A stretch of DNA of 64,000 nucleotides, from contig CAVZMO010000015.1 in assembly GCA_963776195.1 (NCBI GenBank), forward strand, positions 62,001 to 126,000. Reading direction: 5' to 3'. The notes under the pieces were generated by a model. That model searched no databases and was not told the origin of the DNA. It saw only the letters and a program-made list of their open reading frames with translations. The position numbers and the translations under genes were made by a program. Source of the stretch: CAVZMO01 sp963776195. Lineage in GTDB: Bacteria; Nitrospirota; Thermodesulfovibrionia; Thermodesulfovibrionales; SM23-35. Below are positions 8,406-17,557 of this stretch, in pieces. Numbering within the stretch: the stretch's first letter is position 1; each line of letters starts with the position of its first letter.

Positions 8406-9407
8406 GGTCAGACTTGTTTATTGCAATTATTAGAAATAGTTGCTAAAATTAGGCATGGCAAGGAAATCGAGGATAGAATATGAAGGGGCATTTTATCATA
8501 TAATCAGCCGTGGAAATCAACGGCAGAAAGTATTCAAGGACGAAAAAGACTTTCAGAAATATCTTACACTACTTGGTTCTTATAAGGAACGATACAAGTA
8601 CTTTTTATATGCGTATGTATTGATGAACAATCATGTGCATCTGCTGATCGAGACCCGCAAAAATCCTCTATCTAAAATTATTCAGGGGATAACCCAGAGT
8701 TACACGATGTATTTCAACAGAAAATACAGGACGGTGGGGCATTTATTTCAGGGCAGGTACAAGGCGATCCTCTGTGACAAGGAAGCATATCTATTTTCGT
8801 TAATTAAATATATTCACCTAAATCCGGTAAGGGCAAGGATCGCGAAATCGGCAGAGGAATACAGATGGAGCAGCTATCAGAGTTATTGTGGAGGGCAAAA
8901 GAGCGGTATGGTTGATGAAGATCAGGTCTTACGGATGTTTTCAGAAGACAAATCGCAGGCGAGGAGACTGTACAGGGCGTATATGAGCGACAGCGCAACC
9001 GTCAAGAAAGAAGACATATACAATACTGTTGGGCAGAGGATACTTGGAGATGAGAAATTTGTAGAGGCAGTTATGGAAAGGTCGGAAGAAAGAATTGAAG
9101 GGAGGAAGAAGAAGCATGAATACAGCCTCGCAGAAATAACAAAAGCGCTAGAGCAAATGAAAGGGATAACACTGAGACAGATGAGAGGCAAGAACAAGGA
9201 CAGAAATATTTCTGTAGGGAGGAAACTGGTAAGCCTTGTTGCGAAGGAATATAAATATAAAGGGAGAGAAATAGCGGCGTATCTTCGGAAGGATCCTTCT
9301 GTAATAACGAGATATTTAAAAGAGGACGACGATCTCAAATCAGAAATGGAACGGGTATTTGAAACTTTGAATAGCAAAATTTAAAATAGCAATAAACAAG
9401 TCTGACC
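8406..9407 (+). mobile_element. Y1-transposase unit bounded by 19-bp inverted repeats
   Basis: GGTCAGACTTGTTTATTGC at 8406-8424 recurs as its exact reverse complement at 9389-9407 and encloses a single transposase gene. Flanking target duplications are not evident. A poorer repeat (CTGTTTTTCCTC twice) lies just outside the right end. Confidence 0.75.
8455..9384 (+). CDS. REP-associated tyrosine (Y1, IS200-like) transposase
   Basis: 309 residues from the ATG giving MARKSRIEYEGAFYHI, the usual N-terminus of this family; an upstream in-frame ATG is less likely. The HUH motif is MNNHVHLL, and the Y1 catalytic Tyr region lies in IQGITQSYTMYFN. HLFQGRYKAILCD and IHLNPVRA are further family signatures. 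The C-terminal 100 residues resemble a DnaA domain-4-type helix-turn-helix (VAKEYKYKGREIAAYLRKDPS). Such enzymes nick and rejoin single-stranded DNA at REP-type hairpins. It is the only gene in its inverted-repeat unit and looks intact. Confidence 0.9.
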   Translation: MARKSRIEYEGAFYHIISRGNQRQKVFKDEKDFQKYLTLLGSYKERYKYFLYAYVLMNNHVHLLIETRKNPLSKIIQGITQSYTMYFNRKYRTVGHLFQGRYKAILCDKEAYLFSLIKYIHLNPVRARIAKSAEEYRWSSYQSYCGGQKSGMVDEDQVLRMFSEDKSQARRLYRAYMSDSATVKKEDIYNTVGQRILGDEKFVEAVMERSEERIEGRKKKHEYSLAEITKALEQMKGITLRQMRGKNKDRNISVGRKLVSLVAKEYKYKGREIAAYLRKDPSVITRYLKEDDDLKSEMERVFETLNSKI

Positions 9408-9473
9408 TAACTGTTTTTCCTCTCCACTGTTTTTCCTCCAGTAGTACGCCAATTTAGTGTTAGCTCATTAAAT

Positions 9474-10873
9474 TTATAAAAATCTTTTCATCGATTTAAG
9501 CACATCTTTATAAGGAGGGCACCGCAACTTGATATCAAATAAAAAGGTTTTCTTTAATATACTTTTCTTGTGTGAGAAAGTGTCAAAACTTGCCTTTCCG
9601 TGATAATTCCCCATACCGCTGTCACCTACACCTCCAAAAGGAAGTGTAGTCGATAAAATATGAACAAATGTATCATTGATACATCCGCCACCTGATGAAG
9701 TTTCCATTAATACTCTTTCCTGATTTTTTCGATTTCTGGAGAAAAAATAAAGGGCAATCGGTTTCGGACGACCATTAACGATTGATATAGCTTCTGACAG
9801 ATCTTTATATTCTATTACTGGAAGAATGGTCCGAATATTTCCTCCACCATAACTTGATGGTTCAACGATACATTATCAATAACTGTAGGAGCGATATATC
9901 GATTATTTAAATTTGTATCACCTCCTATTATAATATCACCATCTTTAAGTAGTTCAGAAAGGCGATTGAAATGATTTTCATTAATAATTCTTGCATAATC
10001 AGGGCTTCTAGAGGGGTCGTCACCATAAAATTCTCTAATATATTTTCTTATGGTTTCCAAGAGGTTCTTTTTTATAGATTTGTCCGCTAAGAGATAATCA
10101 GGTGCAATGCATGTCTGGCCGGCATTGAAAAACTTTCCCCATGCTATCCTTCTTGCAGCATATTCAATATGGACATCACGATCTATAATGCATGGATTTT
10201 TCCCACCAAGCTCCAGGGTAACTGGTATAAGTTGTTTCGCTGCTGCTTCCATTACTATTTTCCCTACGCGGGTTCCACCTGTAAAAAAAATATAATCAAA
10301 TCTCTCGGTAAGAAGAGTTTGGGCGGTTTCTATGCCTCCCTCGATAACAGAGACATAACCTGAGTCAAAATTCTCTCCTATTATTTTAGTAATAGCATGA
10401 GATGTGTGAGGAGCAATCTCCGAAGGTTTTAAAATAGAACAATTTCCGGCTGCTATTGCTCCCACCAAGGGGGCAAAGGTAAGTTGAAAAGGATAATTCC
10501 ATGGAGCAATGATTAATACAACTCCGTAGGGTTCTTTATAAATGTAGCTTGAGGCTAAAAAGTGATGGACAAACCCAAAAAAGCGAGTATTTAATAATGG
10601 AGTTTTCACTTCTTGAGGTTTTGCCCATGCCTTGAGATGCTTGATTGCATCATCAACTTCATTCATTACTGTACCTATTTCACTCACATAGGCTTCTAAA
10701 GCAGGTTTGTTCATATCAAGCGCAGCTGCTCTTAGAATTATTTCCTCATTGTCCGCGATTGCTTTTTTAAAAGTTAGAAGCTGTTGGATACGAAAAGAAG
10801 TATCTCTTGTTTTTCCAGAGTTGAAAAATTTCCGTTGTATTTGAATAATATCGCCGATTGCTGATTGATACAT
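9474..10873 (-). pseudogene. Aldehyde dehydrogenase (ALDH3-like), single frameshift
   Basis: Residues 1-352 read from 10873 down to 9815 and end right after EEIFGPF. The family continues with GPILPVIEY, which is found one frame over, and that frame runs through ETSSGGGCINDTF and LPFGGVGDSGMG to 9474. One lost base at about 9826 explains this. Motifs are otherwise intact: APWNYPFQ, FTGGTRVGK, the Glu in LELGGKNP and the nucleophile Cys in FNAGQTCIAPDY. The enzyme would oxidise aliphatic or aromatic aldehydes with NAD(P). The sequence is noticeably AT-rich compared with the core genes, which suits acquisition. It could be a real mutation or a sequence error. Confidence 0.85.
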
Positions 10874-11051
10874 AATGATATCTTCTTACAGATAGTGTAT
10901 AGATTAGAATTAATAACCTACACCATTCTACCTCTTTTGTGAAGTGAGTAGTATAGGAAGGAATGTTGCGATGACGATCCTTTATAGGAACTGAACATGT
11001 CACCGCGAAAGACGGTATTTTATCAGAGTCTATCGTAAATAAAACGCCAGT

Positions 11052-11474
11052 TTACGGCTTGATTAATGTTGTAGCCTCAGCGCCCCTCGGCAACAACATG
11101 TTAACCACAATCCTGGCAGCGGTAGTGCCTGCATTGACGACTGAATGCAGATCGTCGGGATTCTCAGTCCAGATCTCTCCGGCTCTTATGATCCTCTCGC
11201 TGCCCTTCTCTCTTAAGGTCATCTCACCATTCAGTACCGTAACGAGTATGTATCCGCCATGCATATGTTTTGGTACACCCGCCCCTTGAGGGAATTCCAT
11301 TATGATGGTTTGTAGATCATATTCTCCACCCTGTAGAGTGATCTGGAACTTGGCCTGATAGATTATGGTCGGCCCAGGTGTGGCGGTTGGACTTGCTTTC
11401 TCTTGGGCCATTGCCACAGAAACCATGAGAAGCCCTATGAGGGCGACAAACAAGAGTTGTTTTGCAGTTTTCAT
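11052..11474 (-). CDS. Secreted cupin-domain protein
   Basis: 140 residues from the ATG at 11474, preceded by AGAGGTGTGTG; an in-frame ATG eight codons earlier is less likely. The signal peptide ends at about VSVAMAQ. A single cupin barrel follows, with the metal-binding pattern GVPKHMHGGYILVTVLNGEMTL in motif 1 and PDDLHSVVNAG in motif 2. Metal and substrate are not known. It is presumably periplasmic. It stands alone between the aldehyde dehydrogenase and a small basic protein. Confidence 0.8.
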   Translation of the reverse strand: MKTAKQLLFVALIGLLMVSVAMAQEKASPTATPGPTIIYQAKFQITLQGGEYDLQTIIMEFPQGAGVPKHMHGGYILVTVLNGEMTLREKGSERIIRAGEIWTENPDDLHSVVNAGTTAARIVVNMLLPRGAEATTLIKP

Positions 11475-11584
11475 CACACACCTCTTTTTTTGCTTCATAA
11501 ATTAAATTATACTCCAGTCTTGAGCATTGTCAAAATCTGATCGTGAAAACTCTTATTCGCAGGGCAGTCTGGGAGGTATCGGTT

Positions 11585-11710
11585 TTAACGGGGCATTATT
11601 TGGAGGGGCTTACCTTCAGCCTTTTCTTTTTTTGCTTGCCTTTTTTCTTTCAGGGTGTGCTGGGGTGTTTTCTTTGCATTTGGTTTTTGCTTGTTTTTTT
11701 CTTTGCTCAT
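11585..11710 (-). CDS. Small Lys-rich protein, 41 residues
   Basis: A strong ribosome site (AAGGAGGACAGC) precedes ATG 11710, so the short form beginning MSKEKNKQK is chosen over a longer frame. About a third of residues are Lys or Arg, and no cysteines are present. It is probably disordered and could bind nucleic acid, but no family is recognised. Confidence 0.55.
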   Translation of the reverse strand: MSKEKNKQKPNAKKTPQHTLKEKRQAKKEKAEGKPLQIMPR

Positions 11711-11850
11711 GCTGTCCTCCTTGATAAGACTTACTCTTATTCTACTGCATCCCTCAGAATAGTCAACTGTACCCATTCCCGTAAGCATTCTTGGAAAGCC
11801 TCACCAGCTCAGGATGATATAATAAAGTATGAAAGATAATGGGGTAACAA

Positions 11851-12057
11851 ATGTCTACCTTGGATAACCTATATAATGCCTTGACGAAAAAGGCGCAGAC
11901 AGCAAACAAGGATATTACAAGGGAAATGGTGGAAGATTGGGTGGGGGATGCTGGTCCTGTTGATAAACAAATAGCCTTCATGTCTGTAGCTCTTGTTGAA
12001 TATACCGCCGAAGAAATGGTAGAGGATATTCTTCAGTTAGCGTATTTGGATAACTAA
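11851..12057 (+). CDS. Small acidic protein, 68 residues
   Basis: A helical, acidic protein (REMVEDWVGDAG, EEMVEDILQLAYLDN) without recognised motifs. Its stop overlaps the start of the next gene (TAATG), so the pair is translationally coupled. That overlap is the main support for both being real. Confidence 0.55.
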   Translation: MSTLDNLYNALTKKAQTANKDITREMVEDWVGDAGPVDKQIAFMSVALVEYTAEEMVEDILQLAYLDN

Positions 12058-12350
12058 TGAAAAAGAAATCATCGCATTTCTCGGTGGAGGACATAATCAG
12101 GAATGAGTTCAAGAAACCTGTCAGCAGGGGAACTATCGGCAAGGACGCTCATGGGTTACTGTGGGCTTATGGTGTTGTTTTGAAAGACTCCCGCTACTGT
12201 GTTGAAGTTATCACGATAGACCTGGAGACTCATAAGGTGGAACGGATAAAGGACAAAGAAAGCTCATATGAGCAAAGGGCAGATGCAACAGCATACATAA
12301 CAGGATTGATAAAGGGAATCCTTCCGATAAAAATTCCAGCGGCTCAATAA
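12057..12350 (+). CDS. Hypothetical protein, 97 residues, coupled to the previous gene
   Basis: It starts inside the stop of the preceding 68-codon gene. The composition is alpha/beta, with YGVVLKDSRYCVEVITIDL as a likely central beta hairpin. No membrane helix or known motif is seen. The 215 bases that follow hold no gene. Confidence 0.55.
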   Translation: MKKKSSHFSVEDIIRNEFKKPVSRGTIGKDAHGLLWAYGVVLKDSRYCVEVITIDLETHKVERIKDKESSYEQRADATAYITGLIKGILPIKIPAAQ

Positions 12351-12565
12351 AGCAGGATTAGACTCGGCTGATCTTCTGGGGGTATACATGATGCCCCTAT
12401 TTTGAAGAAGGATACATCGGCACCTGTGGTGCATCCGAATCAAGGTATGTTCCAAGCATTGAAAGGATGGAAACATACTGCTTTAAGCAAACCTACAGAC
12501 TCTGCCCGACCTTATCGGAATATCGATACCATCCGGCAGTCAGCAGTTAAGCAGAGGGCCTCAAT

Positions 12566-13963
12566 TCAAAGCGATTGTACTTGTACAGGGGTGGTACTCT
12601 GAGTAGTGCTCCCATCACCAAGTTGACCATTACTATTATTTCCCCATGCCCAGACCTTACCATCGGTTTTCAAGGCAACGGTGTGGGTATCGCCTGCAGC
12701 AATGGCTATCACGCCTGACAGTCCGCTTGCCTCTACCGGCTTGGTTCTTTGAGTCGTAGTCCCATCACCAAGCTGACCGTTAGTATTATTTCCCCATGCC
12801 CAGACCTTACCATCGGTTTTCAAGGCAACGGTATGGGTATCGCCTGCAGCAATGGCTATCACGCCTGACAGTCCGCTTGCCTCTACCGGCTTGGTTCTTT
12901 GAGTCATAGTCCCATCACCAAGCTGACCGTTAGTATTATTTCCCCATGCCCAGACCTTACCATCGGTTTTCAAGGCAACGGTGTGGGTATCGCCTGCAGC
13001 AATGGCTATCACGCCTGACAGTCCGCTTGCCTCTACCGGCTTGGTTCTTTGAGTCGTAGTCCCATCACCAAGCTGACCGTTAGTATTATTTCCCCATGCC
13101 CAGACCGTGCCATCATGCTTCAGTACAACAGTGTGCTCACCGCCTGCTGCAATAGCTATCACGGTTGACAGACCGCTTACCTGTATGGGGGTAGTGCTCT
13201 GAGTAGTGCTCCCATCACCAAGCTGACCGTTAGTATTATTTCCCCATGCCCAGACTGTGCCATCGTCCTTCAGTGCAACGGTATGTTCACTGCCAGCAGC
13301 AATGGCTATCACGGTTGACAGACCGCTTACCTGTATGGGGGTAGTGCTCTGAGTAGTGCTCCCATCACCAAGCTGACCGTTAGTATTATTTCCCCATGCC
13401 CAGACCGTGCCATCGTCCTTCAGTGCAACGGTATGTTCACTGCCAGCAGCAATGGCTATCACGGTTGACAGACCGCTTACCTGTATAGGGGTAGTGCTCT
13501 GAGTAGTGCTCCCATCACCAAGCTGACCGTTAGTATTATTTCCCCATGCCCAGACCGTGCCATCGCTTTTCAGGTAAACGGTGTGAGTTGTCGCTACTAC
13601 CCTACCTTGACCACTACCGCTAAAATCAAACCCGATTGCGTCTTCGCCCTGGAGAAAAACTTTCCGGTTTGACGGACTAAAGGTATATCCCGTGAGCGAA
13701 GGGGTCAGCATAAATGTGCCGCTCGGTACATTGTTAAAGCTGTAATTACCCTTTGCATCCGTCACCGTTATCCTTGAAGCGTCGCCGGAAAGAGTTAGTG
13801 TCACACCTGAAAGCGCTGAACCGCCTAATGTAATTCTGCCGGAAATCGTATCGCTCTCGCTGTTACCACATCCTGAAAGCACAATCATCGTACCCAAACT
13901 TAATGACAAAACCAAAATTGCCATGAAAAACTCAGTACGCTTCACCTTGCTATAATTTGCCAC
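12566..13963 (-). CDS. RCC1-repeat lipoprotein with carboxypeptidase-regulatory-like domain
   Basis: 465 residues from a GTG start with AGGAG nine bases upstream. The N-terminus is a lipoprotein signal with lipobox VLSGC. Residues about 37-120 form a CarboxypepD_reg/Ig-like fold (SGRITLGGSALSGVTLTL, GNYSFNNVPSG). Seven RCC1/BNR-type repeats of exactly 50 residues then run to the C-terminus, each with VWAWGNNTNGQLGDG. A seven-bladed propeller is therefore possible. In bacteria such proteins are surface or extracellular, and their ligands are usually unknown. The repeats are nearly identical at DNA level. Confidence 0.9.
   Translation of the reverse strand: MANYSKVKRTEFFMAILVLSLSLGTMIVLSGCGNSESDTISGRITLGGSALSGVTLTLSGDASRITVTDAKGNYSFNNVPSGTFMLTPSLTGYTFSPSNRKVFLQGEDAIGFDFSGSGQGRVVATTHTVYLKSDGTVWAWGNNTNGQLGDGSTTQSTTPIQVSGLSTVIAIAAGSEHTVALKDDGTVWAWGNNTNGQLGDGSTTQSTTPIQVSGLSTVIAIAAGSEHTVALKDDGTVWAWGNNTNGQLGDGSTTQSTTPIQVSGLSTVIAIAAGGEHTVVLKHDGTVWAWGNNTNGQLGDGTTTQRTKPVEASGLSGVIAIAAGDTHTVALKTDGKVWAWGNNTNGQLGDGTMTQRTKPVEASGLSGVIAIAAGDTHTVALKTDGKVWAWGNNTNGQLGDGTTTQRTKPVEASGLSGVIAIAAGDTHTVALKTDGKVWAWGNNSNGQLGDGSTTQSTTPVQVQSL
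12590..13600. repeat. Seven tandem 150-bp repeats encoding RCC1 blades
   Basis: The phrase TATTATTTCCCCATGCCCAG recurs at 150-bp intervals (about 12633, 12783, 12933, 13083, 13233, 13383, 13533). Two sub-types exist: three to four units ending TTQSTTPIQV and three ending TTQRTKPVEA. Within a sub-type the units differ by very few bases, which implies recent duplication or gene conversion. Confidence 0.9.
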
Positions 13964-14445
13964 GCTTACACTCTCCTAAAATTGCTTTGCCTTAAGAGGG
14001 AAATGGACCTTTCTTTCGGCTTCTCTCTATACCTCTCAGGGGCATTCGATTTTGATTATCACGATTTACATAAGAATCTACGATGAAGAAAAAAAGTATC
14101 ATGCTGTTGCGCACTATACATTAATTCAACATTCCGAGTAGCTCTTTTCCCGGCACCGAACCTATATTACCTTCCTTCCGAATCTTTTTTCCAATACTAA
14201 CGACATTGAATTGTAAATATTTATACTTTTTCTATTATTATCCTACAGATATCGTCAATATTTGTCCATCAACATTGGCAGGTTCTTTTGCATTTACTAT
14301 ATGATATGAGGCTCAAGCACGGTTTGCCGCAAATTACGGAAAAGTTTTTCCCAAATATTAAACTGCGACTATTGATATGATAAACTTGAGCACAAGAAGA
14401 GATCATTATCCGACAAATCTATAAGGGTGCAAAGGAGGTAGTAAA
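13964..14445. other. Non-coding gap between divergent genes
   Basis: An AT-rich divergent gap. I see no ORF with a start site and no strong repeats. It presumably carries promoters for both flanking genes, but none is clear-cut. Confidence 0.5.
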
Positions 14446-14982
14446 ATGAAGAAATTTATGTCATTTATTTTCATGGTTCTTCTGGGGCTGGTACTCGGTC
14501 CCTTAACAGCCAATTCGGGAGAGTACCAGATGGGTGCTGTCACCCACTCCAAGGACTTTGACAAGATGAAGGAACTAGTGGGTGTTTGGGAAGGGACAAC
14601 GGACATGGGAAAAGGAATGGTGGCAGTTAAAGCCACCTATGAACTTACCTCAGCCGGAAACGCTATCCTTGAGCGGCTCTTTGTCGGACTTCCTCATGAG
14701 ATGGTCACTGTTTATTATGATTACAACGGGAAATTAACCATGACCCACTACTGCTCGTTGGGAAACCAACCTCATATGGAACTCATGAACCCCGGTGAGA
14801 ACAATATGTTGTTTGTCCTGTCCGAAAAAAATCACGGCCTTTCCTCAGTGAATGAAACCCATATGCACGTGCTCAAAATTTCTTTTGACAACAAGGACAG
14901 TATTACTCACACCTGGTCTCTTTATGAAAAGGGAGAGAAGAAATCAGATTCTGTGATCAAATTAACGCGCAGCAAATCCTAA
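14446..14982 (+). CDS. Secreted DUF1579-like beta-barrel protein
   Basis: 178 residues with AAAGGAGGTAGTAAA before the ATG. The signal peptide ends around TANSGEY. The rest is a lipocalin/nitrobindin-like small barrel: KELVGVWEGTTDMG near the start is the usual GxWxG opening of such domains, followed by alternating strands to the end. Related proteins (DUF1579-type) are annotated only by fold. Histidines in the middle (THYCSLGNQPH, NETHMHVLK) could bind a metal or haem. Likely periplasmic, function unknown. Confidence 0.75.
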   Translation: MKKFMSFIFMVLLGLVLGPLTANSGEYQMGAVTHSKDFDKMKELVGVWEGTTDMGKGMVAVKATYELTSAGNAILERLFVGLPHEMVTVYYDYNGKLTMTHYCSLGNQPHMELMNPGENNMLFVLSEKNHGLSSVNETHMHVLKISFDNKDSITHTWSLYEKGEKKSDSVIKLTRSKS

Positions 14983-15065
14983 CTCGTTTTTTCTGAAACG
15001 ACGCATGGACTGGATGATTTTTAAATTGCGGGATTAAAGATAAGTTTATCGTTGATAACAAAAGG

Positions 15066-15455
15066 TCAGTCGTTTATGTTTTTAAGCCACATGAGACGCT
15101 TGAAAAGCACAGGTTGTTTGGTTACATTTAATTCTTCATCAAAACGAATGCCCATGAGATAGGCATCCCCCAATTTGGAATGCCAGATAGTATTACCTTC
15201 TATAAAGGTGCTTTGCACTTTGCGGGTAATATCGAAGAAGGATACTTTTATCTTCACTTTTCTACCGTTATCTATGGGAATAGGTGAATATAGCCCTATC
15301 CCTGAAAAGGAGATATTAGCTATATGTGTATCCAGAATGGTTTTATCCTTTAGAAGTTTGATCTTAGCTTCACCAAGAAGATAGTACCTAACGCTCTGGT
15401 TGCTTACCAAGTGTCTCTTTCCCTTTTTCTTATTCTCCTTAAAATCACACTTCAT
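15066..15455 (-). CDS. PilZ-domain protein (possible c-di-GMP effector)
   Basis: 129 residues. The PilZ core is visible as ANISFSGIGLYSPIPI, which fits the (D/N)xSxxG motif, followed by beta strands and MGIRFDEEL near the end. The usual RxxxR arginine motif before the core is not clearly present (Arg-rich segment KGKRHLVSNQSVR), so c-di-GMP binding is uncertain. It lies just downstream of a small membrane protein with 38 bases between them and is probably co-transcribed. Confidence 0.75.
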   Translation of the reverse strand: MKCDFKENKKKGKRHLVSNQSVRYYLLGEAKIKLLKDKTILDTHIANISFSGIGLYSPIPIDNGRKVKIKVSFFDITRKVQSTFIEGNTIWHSKLGDAYLMGIRFDEELNVTKQPVLFKRLMWLKNIND

Positions 15456-15493
15456 AAGGGTCCGTTAGCAAAATTGACCGTTTTGATATCTTC

Positions 15494-15970
15494 TTAATAA
15501 CATCTGTGTCGTATTTCCCTGATCTCTGCTTCAAGTCTGATAATTTGTTGTCTCTGATTGAAGAGGATAAAATAGAAGACTCCGCATAAAATGACCGTTG
15601 CGATTCCAATATAAAGAAGATTTTCTGCAACAATAATATGTTTCAGCATTTCCACTTCCTCTAAAATACCGAATTTGAATGAGATGAAAAAGATTGAAAA
15701 TACAAGGAATATAAACTGGAGAAATCGAAGAAAGGATTTAATGCCACTCTCCTGACCTCTGAGGACATTTGTTTCAAATAACTTCGTTTCAGTTATGCAA
15801 CTGACACATTCTTTTGTACCCGGGAGCCTGTGCTTTTTACAGAAAGGGCCCTTTTTGCACTTTGGACAGTAGAACCCTTCATTACTGTTCAGGTAGTCCA
15901 TGCATACGGAGCACCTCTTGAGTTCGCTTGTACTATTGCTGCAGCTTCTTTTAAGGCTCTTATTGCTCAC
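15494..15970 (-). CDS. Membrane protein with N-terminal Cys/His zinc-finger-like motif
   Basis: 158 residues with a GTG start. Residues about 20-58 hold CSVC, CPKC, FCKKH and CVSC, a cross-brace or B-box-like zinc-binding arrangement. Two hydrophobic helices follow (about 84-104 and 114-138), then a charged tail that could form a short coiled coil. No known family. Its downstream neighbour is a PilZ protein, so a role in envelope signalling is possible but unproven. Confidence 0.7.
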   Translation of the reverse strand: MSNKSLKRSCSNSTSELKRCSVCMDYLNSNEGFYCPKCKKGPFCKKHRLPGTKECVSCITETKLFETNVLRGQESGIKSFLRFLQFIFLVFSIFFISFKFGILEEVEMLKHIIVAENLLYIGIATVILCGVFYFILFNQRQQIIRLEAEIREIRHRCY

Positions 15971-16264
15971 ATTGTATATGATCAGAATGCCTTGCTACGT
16001 GAAGTAAAAAGTTTTCCCGCCCTGTGTGTCTTAGATAGGTAGCCTGCTTCTTTCTTACAGACAATTTAAATAATGTTACGGTGAAAAGTCTGTAATTGTA
16101 ATCACAATGGAATTTATGATTACCATTCGCGATGGTTTATTGATAGAAAAGATTCCAGCTTCAGGAATACTGCAAGGGCAAATATCATAACAAATGCCCA
16201 TTTTATTCGAAGAACGTAACTGCGGAAAAAATCGATAATCTGATTGCGGCGGCGCACTTTTAAA

Positions 16265-16308
16265 TTTAACATTTCCTTAATACTGCTGTAACAATATCAC
16301 TTTATCCT
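16265..16308 (+). promoter_or_regulatory. Pho-box-like repeats upstream of a possible mini-gene
   Basis: TTTAACA (16265), CTTAATA (16276) and TGTAACA (16287) at 11-bp steps, with a possible -10 (TATCCT) at 16303. This is a separate site, about 180 bases before the pstS Pho box. The remainder of 15971-16264 holds nothing recognisable. Confidence 0.6.
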
Positions 16309-16315
16309 ATCAGGA

Positions 16316-16417
16316 GTGCTATTACTCTTTTTGAGTATCGTGCTTTTAGCTGTAACAGCATTTTTTCTCGTCAAAGGGAAACCGAATCTTTTCCTGTTCG
16401 AACTTATGAACAATTAG
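16316..16417 (+). CDS. Possible 33-residue single-helix membrane peptide
   Basis: A GTG frame encodes a hydrophobic helix (LLLFLSIVLLAVTAFFLV) followed by KGKPNLFLFELMNN and a stop. The start is uncertain: AGGAG overlaps the GTG, and a TTG five codons later is an alternative. Support comes from the Pho-box-like site directly before it and the clean helix-plus-basic-tail design of small membrane proteins. It could equally be a relic. Confidence 0.35.
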   Translation: MLLLFLSIVLLAVTAFFLVKGKPNLFLFELMNN

Positions 16418-16447
16418 TCGGTGAAGAAAACTCGGGGGGGTGAGATA

Positions 16448-16500
16448 TGTAACAGAAATTTAACGGAGATGTAACATGGTTGTAACAATTGGAGTATAAT
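16448..16500 (+). promoter_or_regulatory. Four-unit Pho box and -10 of the pst operon
   Basis: TGTAACA (16448), TTTAACG (16459), TGTAACA (16470) and TGTAACA (16481) are spaced exactly 11 bp, with 4-base spacers GAAA, GAGA and TGGT. TATAAT follows at 16495, seven bases after the last unit. No -35 box is present, as expected for PhoB-activated promoters. Confidence 0.88.
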
Positions 16501-16523
16501 CTATTGAATTACCGAAAAAAGGA

Positions 16524-17541
16524 GTGACTATGAAAATACTTATAAAGCTGGCGTTGGCAATAGCATTGCTTCTGTCATTCACCCATGTTGAGGCCGCCGA
16601 AATGCTGAATGGCGCCGGGGCGACATTCCCCTATCCTGTCTACTCTGCATGGGCGTATGACTACAACAAAGTCACCGGAGCAAAGCTCAATTATCAGTCC
16701 ATCGGGTCAGGAGGAGGCATCAGGCAGATCACTGAAAGGACGGTTGATTTCGGGGCTTCCGACGCCCCGCTCAAGCCTGATCAGCTTCAGAAGGACAAAT
16801 TGCTCCAGTTTCCCGCCGTCATCGGAGGGGTTGTTCCGGTTGTGAATATTCCCGGGGTGAAAGCGGGTGAGCTGAAACTTGACTCCGAAGCCCTTTGCAG
16901 AATATACCTTGGAGAAATCAAATACTGGGATGACAACAAGATCAAGACATTAAATCCGAAGATGAGTTTGCCTCACAACGAAATTACCGTTGTCCACAGG
17001 TCGGATGGTTCGGGGACCACTGCGATATTCACGGAGTACCTTAGCGGTGTATGCCCTGACTGGAAGACCGAGCGTAGGTTCAGGGACTTCCGTAAAGTGG
17101 CCTGTCGGCATCGGCGGCAAGGGCAATGAAGGAGTTGCAAATTATACTCAAAGGACAGCATCCTCCATCGGCTATGTTGAGTTTGCCTATGCAAAACAGA
17201 ACAAACTGGCCCATATACTCCTGAAAAACCGTGCGGGAAGTTTTATTGAACCAAGCTTTGAAAGCTTTGAGGATGCGGCGGATACCGGCGATTTCAATCC
17301 AAAGAAGGATTTCTATCTGTGGCTTACGAATGCACCGGGGAAGGGCTCATGGCCGATAGCAGGAGCGACCTTCATACTTCTTGCAAAAGAAAAGACCGAT
17401 TCAAATAAAAATGTCGTCAAATTTTTTGACTGGGCCTTCAAAAACGGCGATAATAAGGCCAAAGAACTTGTATATGTGCCCCTGCCGAAATCCTTAAAGG
17501 AAAAGATCAGGTCATACTGGAAGACAAACGGTCTGCAATAG
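16524..17541 (+). pseudogene. pstS: Phosphate-binding protein PstS, apparent frameshift
   Basis: The ATG at 16530 follows AAAAAAGGAGTGACT; another start codon lies two codons earlier. After a signal peptide (LLLSFTHVEAAE) come the PstS hallmarks: GAGATFPYPVYSAW, YQSIGSGGGIRQI, DFGASDAPL and HRSDGSGTT, which bind phosphate. At about 17075 the frame breaks: CPDWKTE continues properly as VGSGTSVKWPVGIGGKG one frame over and runs to 17541. One missing or extra base explains it. If real, the truncated product would lose the second lobe. It is the first gene of the pst operon and lies directly behind the four-unit Pho box. Confidence 0.9.
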
Positions 17542-17557
17542 GCATCCATAACGCACT

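Noticed and set aside
12402..12602. 66-codon rightward ORF after the two coupled small genes
   Set aside because: It runs into the 3' end of the RCC1 gene on the other strand and lacks a ribosome site.
12590..13600. 150-bp repeats considered as a CRISPR-like array
   Set aside because: The repeats are contiguous coding blades without spacers, and the whole stretch is one open frame.
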